Source: Marasmius tenuissimus (lineage: Eukaryota > Basidiomycota > Agaricomycetes > Agaricales > Marasmiaceae). Taken from it: a DNA stretch of 64,000 bases. A program made the position numbers and the translations under genes. Shown here piece by piece: positions 55,905 through 64,000 of the stretch; position 1 is the first letter of the stretch, and the number at the start of each line of letters is the position of its first letter. Below the pieces are notes generated by a model that was not told the origin of the DNA, did not search any database, and saw only the letters and a program-made list of their open reading frames with translations. The DNA is taken from contig JAQOTA010000002.1 in the NCBI GenBank assembly GCA_029532415.1, positions 310,001 to 374,000 on the forward strand, read 5' to 3'.

Positions 55905-56374
55905 TGTTTCTCCCAGTACTTGTGTAAAATTCCAGTTGATTTCTCTTTGAAGTGGACGTACATGGCGGCTATCACAGAAAAAGTCAAATCGTTACTCTGT
56001 AGTTGGATTTCTAGAATAAATACTTATATCAGGAATTAGCAACCAGACCTACCGTCTACTCCTCAGTCCTCAGTGTCTTATAACGGTATCAATACGGAAG
56101 ATATTGTACATGCGTCCGTCTTCTAAGTCAACATCTGAGCTCAATTTACCGGTCTAATCACGCATGAGAGTTGGCTCCCGAGTCCCTTCTCTCTTACAAC
56201 AGGATCGCAAGCCCTCTCTTGATTGATTAGTATTCCACCCTTGGGAGCACCCGTCTCGATTTCCAAAGCTCAGTGAACAGCAAAAAGTACTATCGCTTCA
56301 ATATCTTCTCTGGAGCGGGTTACAGTAGAAACTGGTGTATTATAAAGTGGGGAGGTGTAACATACGCTCTCATA
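55905..56374. other. Intergenic between converging genes
   Basis: 470 nt of 3' flanks of the NACHT and membrane-protein genes. No feature seen beyond AT-rich runs suitable for 3'-end formation. Confidence 0.45.
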
Positions 56375-57729
56375 TTATATGGAAGCGATTCTGGGGAACA
56401 TAGTGCTCTCCAAGGTCTTCTCGTGGCTAACTAGAAGTAGGACGACAATGGGATACATTCCCTGCGCGGTAGAGAGAGATATAAGCACGCTACAATGATA
56501 TAATTGGTTATTACAAAATAAAATGTACTGACTGCCAATTGAGTGTTTACGGGCGTGTATAGGTTGCCAAGAGTGCCATCCGGGAGTCGAGTCACAGTCG
56601 CAACGAGTGCAGTGGTCTGAAGTGTAGTTGTAAAGGTACGTTTCCAAACATAACACAGAGGAAAGCTAGACGAACCCCCGAAAGACAATAAAGCGACCCT
56701 GATTCAACTAGAGTAACCATGATTTTTTCTCCTCTGGTTCTCCGACGCCCGAGAGCGTCCAAATCGGACCTGATCCACTTCCGAAAGCGCCTTCAGTATA
56801 AGGCCGCGATTTGTGGAGACATAAGAATGAGGAAAGGCTTGAAGCACTGAGCCGAAGGACCACTTACCAGGCTTTCAAGGCAATCATACCCGTCGTGAAT
56901 AGGTTGACCAACAACGAGAATACCAAAATGCCAACCTGACATATGTCTATGGCTCGTGTCAAGGACCTCACTCGGGGGTCGTCCGTGATACCGTCTTCGT
57001 GAGGGATACATTGCATAGTAATTCGAACGACAATGGTGGTGGTGATAGAGGCTGTCCAACAATGAGACTGAGTCAGTCAGCCGAGAATATTCACGCGTAC
57101 CGGAAGCACAGCAAAAGAAGAACAGCGGAATGTAGAGGACCTTCCCGAAGTCCCCCCGACACAACAACCAGGCTCTCCATAAGACGACAGCATCCGTGAG
57201 CGCATACTAAGTCAAAGTCGAGGATGGGTTTAGTGCGAAGAAAGGAGACCTCACGTTAATCAAGGCAAAGGCCCCCGAAATAAGTTGGGCATGGATGACC
57301 CAGCCGGCTCTGGGTGAACGAGGCTGATGTTCCATGAGGTTGAATGATATAAGTCGGATAGTACCAATAGCGTGCGAAGCCCAAAAGATCGCCGAGATAA
57401 AGAACATGAGCATTGATAAGAGAAACAGAGTTTTCTGAATCCCGTTCTTGAGCCGTTCAGTACTATAATTGTTCTCGTCACTAAGGAACTCAGTGTTAGA
57501 TCCTATGGCTCACAGTATAGAGTATATTGAATAAATTGCTAGACTCGCGTATATTCCTGAGCGTCGAATCAGTGAGTCACCCAAACTAGATATCCAGGAA
57601 AAGGATGTACGCACCAAAAAAGAACGTCTGAAGTGTTAAACCAATGGTATGGTAGAGAATGGATTTGGCAATCCCTGGAAGGAACCAATCCGGTGGTGAT
57701 CCTGGGGGTTGAGAAGGGATAGGGGTCAT
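56375..57729 (-). CDS. Multi-pass membrane protein with ultrashort introns
   Basis: Eight exons on minus: 57729-57615, 57556-57514, 57480-57255, 57206-57101, 57051-56868, 56790-56676, 56616-56494, 56461-56375; 332 aa, closing in phase. Intron 2 is 33 nt and intron 7 is 32 nt; the others are 48-77 nt. The product has about seven hydrophobic segments (for example TLFLLSMLMFFISAIFWASHA, VGILVFSLLVNLFTTGMIA, GMYPIVVLLLVSHE). Patches such as DAVVLWRAWLLC and LVESGSLYCLSG match, from memory, a large Agaricomycete family of seven-helix proteins of unknown function. No receptor-class motif is recognised. Start chosen at the first ATG that opens the hydrophobic N-terminus. A plasma-membrane or endomembrane location is inferred. 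Confidence 0.83.
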
Positions 57730-58265
57730 TGAGTGGATATGCTTTCTCTCGTACCAAACTCGTCAGATCTACCTGCCTTAAGTAACTCGGAGATGTGCCC
57801 AAGCAAGCACGTCCGCATCATTCTTCATCCCGCGAGCTGGATCTTAACAATCAATGGTTTCAGAAGGAAAGCATAAGCTGAACTTTGTAAATTCACAACC
57901 ATCAAGCGGTGAATTTAGCTGGTGGGTAAGATTCTTCGCCGAAAGCCCCATCTCATATTAGGTGCGGTTGTGTTTGTAAAGTACAGACCGAAACTAACGA
58001 GACAACTTCGAGACGTTGATAGTATGCCAATGCTCGGAGAGATGCATCAATGACAAGTTGAGGAAATACGACTCTTGAGGAGAGCACCATCGGCACTGCT
58101 AATGATCAATAAGACGACGTGATTGCAATGATAATCAAATGAGCATACATAGTCTATTAGCCGACGATGAGGACGAAGGTAAATGCGCACTAAATCAAAG
58201 TTCTCGACCTTCAATATAAATTACCTTGTATCTGCGGCGTTCTCCCGATACCTAAATCAAATCAT
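57730..58265. other. Intergenic, no gene supported
   Basis: About 530 nt, upstream of the membrane-protein gene. No clear TATA and no other feature seen. Confidence 0.4.
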
Positions 58266-58269
58266 GGCT

Positions 58270-58820
58270 GTCCAACTGGTCGCATATGTGCATGAGACCT
58301 ACTTCCCTTCCTTCCCTCCCGCCACGGGAAGATGCATCGCAAGTCCTCTTTTGGTCAATATATCTTCTTTGCGAGCTGCCAAACTCGAAAGCCCGAACTC
58401 GAGGAGCAGATAGGATAGGTTTATTCCTAAATGGCTTCCTAAGTACGAGCATCGGCGAGGAAACCAAAATCGCGCTCGTGAACCCGCACCCAATACAAGC
58501 ATTGGGTCCTCCGAGAAAAGCGAGCATATTCCTCCAAACAATGAGAAATAACGTACTTGAACGAGTCTTGGGCGTCTTCTCCCCACGACGTTTTGTCCCC
58601 ATCAATAGTTACGATCGAAATAATGATGGTTTAGCCTTCTCCGACAATAGATACGCGTGACGGTAAAAGGCTCGCCGAAGGATATCGTATCTCTGTCTGT
58701 ACGCATCCACAAAAGACTGGTCTAACAGGACATCACTTTCCATGCTGTAGTCGAAATGGGGCATGTGACAGAAGATCCGTCGAATGACAACATCGAGGTA
58801 TGATAGTCCACCCAAGATGT
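58270..58820 (-). pseudogene. Cytochrome P450 relic
   Basis: Minus-strand pieces resemble the last third of the P450 at 47550. GLSYLDVVIRR matches the ExxR region but the glutamate is lost. FVDAYRQRYDILR matches the segment before exon 12. LAFLGGPNACIGCGF matches the heme loop with its cysteine kept. KEDILTKRGLAMHLPV matches the C-terminus. The frame is broken by indels and stops between these pieces, and nothing earlier in the P450 can be read upstream. A non-functional 3' fragment of a duplicate in inverted orientation. Confidence 0.85.
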
Positions 58821-58829
58821 ATCAGTGCC

Positions 58830-59955
58830 TAGTGAGGGAACAAACTCTTCTCGGAGCCCGGGCACAGGTGTCGCGACATGAAACAGATGTCTTCGTTATA
58901 CAGTCGGAGGCGCATTACACAGAAGCGGTGTAGTCTAAAATTTGACTTTATGTGGATTCCCCAGCCCCCGCCTCAACTTGTCCTTGCATCCCCATGAAAA
59001 AAACATAACAGCATCGCCGTTCAGATGTATATTCGATCACGTGACACAAAGTGGGTTCGGCAGGGCGGACCCAACATCGTAAAAGGGAGGCCGAAGGGAG
59101 AGATTGGAGAGGTGTGGGACAGGCGGAGAAAGTCGAAACCTTGCCGTCTGTGACCGAGTAGATCCAGTCCTTCAAGCTAGGTTACGACGAGACCCCGGCA
59201 TCGGTGATGACGATCCAACTTTGGAGGACGCACCGGAAATTTCATTCCTGACGGCGACGACCTTCGACCGAGTAATTTTCCCAAACCCGCGAGTGAAAAC
59301 TTCTTCTGACCCACAGTGACGATGCAGCTGGGATGCTATCTAAGTGGAGGAGGCCATGGAATCCGTAACCAGCAAAAGGCGCGACGCATCGAATGAACGC
59401 TCGTGGCTGTCGGAGAATACAATCTCGGTGCTCTACTGTGACTAGGAACAAGGGGTGGCAAAGGACAACAAGGGTTGAGCGGGCTCAGAGCACCCATCAT
59501 ATAGCGAGCCTTGCGTACTTGCGGCATGACTTCGGGGGTCCGAAACCTTCCTGATCGGGATACCGAGGCGGTAGGGTAGATTTTGTCTTTCGCTGGATGC
59601 AAATCAGGAGAAGTTTGGGGAAGGCAATACAGAGAGAGGGAGATTGCTGATGAAGCAAACGTCAACCTCCAAGGCGGGGAAGTTCGTTCGTTCGTGGCGA
59701 GAACCAGAAGGTTTGCGTGGCAGCTATGATGGAGCACTGTCGAATATGCATTCGGATGATATTCCGCAAAGAACAAAGCGTCTTGGCTTCACCCTGGTAC
59801 GAGCACAGACAAGACACTGATACCCGAGTCGCGCTCGAGGATCTCTGTGGGGAAAGAATCGTCAGAACGGCTTCAGAAAAGACAACTAAAGATTAGAATA
59901 CCTCAAGGGCAGCAGCCATTCTCTCTTTCCCGCAGCCCCCACATTTTACCCCATC
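58830..59955. other. Intergenic, no gene supported
   Basis: Short frames without motif. Probably old repeat sequence, since its right end joins a copy of the dispersed module. Confidence 0.4.
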
Positions 59956-59974
59956 TCCTTATGATAGTCGATCC

Positions 59975-60250
59975 TCAATACGCCATCCACCGCCAATCCT
60001 GCTTCTCCTCATATGCACAGCCACACCTTGTATTCCTTCATCCTCGAATACCTCCTCCGTGGCGAAGGTAATCCCGGCGCTCTTCGTCGCAAAAGCAGAA
60101 GGGAGGGCTAGCCCATCATAAGCACCCCGAGACTTGCTGATTACACAGGGTAAAGAAGAATGAGATCGAAGGGAAGGTTTAAGCGCTCGTCCATAGGCTG
60201 GAGACCTGCGCGTGAACGTTGTCGGCTGATGTTGGCGAGGTATGAACAAA
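59975..60250 (+). repeat. Copy of the dispersed CCGGCGCTCTTC module
   Basis: GCACAGCCACACC near 60016 leads to CCGGCGCTCTTCGTCGCAAAAG near 60074 and then GGTTTAAGCGCTCGT near 60176, the same order as in the copies at 46.6 kb (reversed) and in the inverted-repeat arms. Confidence 0.65.
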
Positions 60251-61805
60251 GAGACTTTCGCTGTGAATGAACTCTTTCTGGACGCGAGTTCGTCCCTCTA
60301 GAGTCAAAATCTGCGTTTCGTAGGGGCGAATGAGTTACGGCGAGGTCACAATGGAGGATGTTGGGTCATAGGTATAGCCTGTAAATGAATACAAGCGGCG
60401 TGCAAATAATGTTGCGTGCCTGAGCTTCCATAGTACACTGTACAGGCGGCTCCCACGCGACAAAAATGGTAATTGCAGGACAGTCGAGTCGTAAAATGGG
60501 GTTGAATAGAAGGTTGAATAGAGGGTACTGTCGAGAATCACCGGAAGAACGCGTGTTGTGAACTGCTTGCGTTGGTATAGAGATGCTGCTAGTTGCATGG
60601 ATCCAAAAACAGGACATCTTCAAAACAATTTGTCAGCTCGGAGGAGCAAGATACCGTCGGTACACGGTCCTTGTGAAACTTCGCGTTGTCCTGCTAGTCG
60701 GTAGGAAATGCGCTGGGACAGTGTGAGCCAAATTTGCGTCACGGAGGGTAATCGAAAACGTACCTTCCTAAACCTGCTTCGTTTCGTTCATCCTCCAACA
60801 GGGCTATCCCTCCGTGGCGAAGAGCCTCGCTCGGCCAGCCAATAGACTGATCCTTGACACAAGCTTCCGGAAGACGCTGGAAAAGAGGCCTATGAGAGGT
60901 ACGACCTCACGGATATCCTCCTTCATGCTTTAGAGTTTCATAGCCAGTATACGCAGAGCTCCGAAGTATAGATTATAGAGTTACAAGAGGGTCATTTTGT
61001 GTAGAATCAAGCAAAGACATACCGACGATACATTCCTCAAATATTTGGACGGCAACTCAGACAATCCTTTGAACTCTGGCATTGGTGTATCACCGAAGGC
61101 TATTAAAACTATCAACGAGAGCGGATCAAACCTCAAAATAACCCTTACCTATTGGTTTATTCACCGTGCATTTCCTAGAGAGTACAAAAGCTCCCTCGTT
61201 TAGGTACGTTTCTCGGTATTTGTTGGATTCGCCAGGATGGTTCCCGTCTGAATCATTATCTGGAAATTTCAGAGCACAGTAGGTCAATGACATGTAAATG
61301 AAATACAGAGCAGCACTGGTAAAGAATACCTTCGAGGTAAGGATTGGAGCGAAATGAGCGAGACAAAAAGCAGAGTCGCCATCAACATGACGGTCCGGAA
61401 GAAAGAGAATTGTCACACATGTCACATCACTCCCCTTCCGCTTGCACCATCATCACGATCTTCCGAGCTGTGTGGGGAAGTCCCGGGATCCATAGAGTAC
61501 ATTTCTGCCGTGTACACTTAGATAAATCCCGGAACCGGCGTTCAGTTCGTGGACCATGCCGTGCAATAAATCCTTCCTTCCTTCCTTCCGAAACTTCGAC
61601 TAGTGGAAGAACACCTTTCGTAATCTCTCAAGCTGGCCGAATACTCAAGCTCAAACCATGAGGTCAATAGACAAATATCAGCCTATTTTCCCGTGTGCAA
61701 GTCGTGGTGGTCCTCTCCTCGTAATCTTTGACTCCCGAATAAATCGAACACGAACAGCTAGCTTCTCACTGGCACAGCGCAAGAGACGATCTATACCTGG
61801 CATTT
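60251..61805. other. Intergenic, weak ORFs only
   Basis: A minus frame 61425-61126 has one hydrophobic stretch and a plus frame at 60997-61203 overlaps it; neither is supported. A short CCTT/TTCC run lies near 61570. Confidence 0.35.
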
Positions 61806-64000
61806 GTCTAACCACCATGATCATTGCACGGCTGACTTCTAATCGCGTCCTTCCGCTCAAAACAAAAAAATTTTGTTACGCTGAGGTATGCTATAAGTCT
61901 ATTCTTTTCTCCCTCAGACGCATGTATCATTTTATTTATAAACTCGACAGGTAGCCGACGAGTATATCAGCCACCAGACAAGTACCATCTCGAAGCCAGC
62001 AAAGGGCTAAGAATGGCGTGGTAGTATCGCCAATTCCTGGCGATCAAGGAGAAGCAGTACTAGTGAACCTCGGAACTACGGTACGTTACCTGTTCTTACA
62101 TCCTGATAAAGCTCGCCTTCACGCGCAATTGGAAGGTTGGCAACCCACTGGAACCAACCTTGACGAAAACACGCGCTCGGAAGACTTAGAAGACTATATT
62201 GCGCTCGGGAGGCTCAGAAGACCATACACACTCGTTTTCGTACTGAAGACATGTCAGCACCTCTGGCCTTATGGTCATCACAGCTTGGCTCCCTTCACAA
62301 TGTGGCTCAATCGTACTGCTGCCTGCTATGCAGGCCATAGTATCCCAAAATACGGCAAATCATTGTTCTGGAGCCTGGCCCATATCTTCGTGCTCGTTGA
62401 AGGCAGTACCTTCGTGACTATCTCTCCTTCGAGCAGGACGACCGTTTGGGCAACTCCCTCGGTGAATCTCCACGAACGATATGCAGTCGGAACCTGGCCA
62501 TTCCCAGCAGGTCACCGTTTACTCATAGCTGAGGATTGTTCTCGGCTCGCTGCCACCCTCTATTCCCATATCTTTCTTGCTCGTCCCTCCCTTGCACAGC
62601 CACACAACCCAATCTCCACTACGTCAAAGTTTTCCTACGGCGTGACGTTGAGTCCGGCGCTCTTCGTCGCAAGAGTAGCTTGGAGATTGGCGCCATGCAG
62701 AGCGTCCTTATCCTTGAGCGCTGTGCTGATCGATGGCAGTTGAGGTAGATGGCTAGGCTTTAGCGCTCGGTTGGTGGGGAAGGCGTAGATTATGGGCTCT
62801 GTGCTTTACTCGACGAAGCGGCGATCAGGCAGCAGCCCTCCTACTCCTTGCGGATGATCGGTGTCTGCTGGATATCGGCGACCATGATCAGTGTTTTTTG
62901 TTCAGGAACAGAGGAGGGAGGTCCGGGTAAGAGCATCACGGCTTTGACGGAAATCGGTGTGTCATCCCTGCAATATTGGGACTTCGTACCGGACTAACAT
63001 GCTTATTCATTTAGGAAACAACTTCAGCGGCAAGCGTCAATCCTTAGCAGCAGAACGCAGCCTCTCAAAGCTAGTATCTCTAATCGCTGGTATACAGGGT
63101 TCACTCCCTCCCTTTCTACCTCCTCGAAGAGTTCTTGTTTCGACACACTCGCCAATAATGGATCCTCCTCACCTCAGTCAATCAAATAAACCACGCATAC
63201 ATGACACCAGCCGCTGTCACCGTCGATGTCCAGGTTTCCTCTCCACACGCTCGTGGGTGTTATACCGGCGCCTAGATCTTCGTTACGATCTCAACTCTCG
63301 ATACACCAGTTCGCCAGTGAAGTTTGGGATGCTCGTAGTGTGCCAGAGCTCTCTCCCACCTTTGCGGTGAAGAGCGCCGGGATTACTCCCATCGTGGGAC
63401 GATATTCGATGATGTTAGAATTGAGGGTGCGGCTGTGAAGCAATACTGGCGCTGGCAAAAGGTGTAGTGGGCATCCTCGAGATTGATTGGAATAAGGAAA
63501 TGCGAATTGGGTGGCTCAGACGCCAGATCAATATCATGGAACTGGGTTATCGTTTGGCTCTGAAGGGCTTCTCGAAGTTTCACATTACTACCTTAAAATC
63601 GCGGAATTCTTGACCCATTGGCATGCAATCACTGGGATAATTGATGGATAGCGCCCATCTGCCGACGTCGTGGTCTCCTTGGCCCTAGCCGTGATTCGGA
63701 GATAGGCATTCCACGGCTTAGACTGGCCAACGTTAATCCCTCCTGGGAGTCATGTTCCGAAATATCCATCCATCTCTCAGGGGTCTCCAGCGCCCCACTG
63801 TCATCGTACGACGGGGTGCTTGAAACTTGTTCGTGACATATAACATACCCTTTAGTGGCTGGCGAATGTATCGCGCAGATATGGGATCATTGTCAGGTCA
63901 CGTTGAATGCAATAGAGTCTGGCCAAATGTATGGTTGATAGCTAATTATGTATCTAAGTGATTGTACAAGTTGAAATCGAGAAGAATAAGCAACGTCCAA
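61806..64000 (-). repeat. Right arm of the large inverted repeat
   Basis: Reverse complement of 1159-3355, nearly equal in length (2195 against 2197 nt). An open frame of 241 codons at 62018-62743 is shifted or broken in the left arm, so it is doubtful as a gene. It holds two opposed copies of the CCGGCGCTCTTC module near 62651 and 63375. The arm may continue beyond the window. Confidence 0.85.

Noticed and set aside
62018..62743. 241-codon plus frame in the right inverted-repeat arm as a real gene
   Set aside because: The homologous stretch in the left arm is frameshifted and broken, with no domain recognisable, so conservation is of DNA rather than protein.
1159..64000. The whole window as one giant terminal-inverted-repeat transposon
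   Set aside because: The arms are much more diverged than the young elements inside, no target duplication can be checked and no captain-type or transposase gene sits next to an arm; left as an open hypothesis only.

Overview
The window looks like a scaffold piece from a filamentous basidiomycete, most likely an Agaricomycete. The signs are genes cut by many introns of about 48-75 nt with GT-AG ends, a TKL-like kinase with an HGDLKG catalytic loop, multi-exon P450s, a fungal NACHT NTPase, F-box and MYND genes, small secreted proteins, and Ty3/gypsy and Harbinger-type transposons. I assign no genus. Splice models come from reading frames and consensus sites only. They are firmest where every phase closes and the length is divisible by three: kinase, both P450s, the NACHT protein, the multi-pass membrane protein and the secreted protein.

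Layout. 1-6.3 kb: F-box/LRR-like genes (a broken 3' part, one intact two-exon gene, a decayed copy of its 3' end), interleaved with one arm (1159-3355) of a large inverted repeat whose other arm is 61806-64000. 8.8-11.3 kb: a membrane-anchored kinase divergent from a small basic protein. 11.7-13.5 kb: old degenerate tandem repeats. 15-18 kb: an 84-aa Cys-rich protein and a 151-aa secreted protein. 20.4-24.4 kb: a complete P450 followed by a short-chain dehydrogenase (SDR).

24-43 kb is a transposon pile-up. A 12.1-kb Ty3/gypsy element (minus strand, identical 205-bp LTRs, 5-bp target duplication) sits inside the SDR; its last exon resumes at 36515. The integrase of that element is itself split by a 2.5-kb non-coding LTR element (identical 289-bp LTRs, 5-bp duplication) that carries a signature of self-primed reverse transcription. 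Next, a 4.1-kb PIF/Harbinger-like DNA transposon with two convergent genes splits a MYND zinc-finger gene. All three insertions can be resolved to the base or nearly so.

47.5-58.8 kb: a complete 14-exon P450, an intron-containing tRNA-Ile(UAU), a KP4-like secreted protein, a NACHT NTPase with a C-terminal membrane anchor, a multi-pass membrane protein with 32-33 nt introns, and a decayed P450 relic. A short module around CCGGCGCTCTTC recurs at about 1.8, 2.5, 46.7, 60.1, 62.7 and 63.4 kb.

Together the genes suggest an accessory, fast-changing region (oxidation, secreted proteins, NLR-like recognition, F-box turnover) eroded by recent transposition. The most unusual points are the self-priming signature of the nested element, the in-frame TGA-CTA stop between Gag-protease and RT, and a 702-residue third ORF in the gypsy element.
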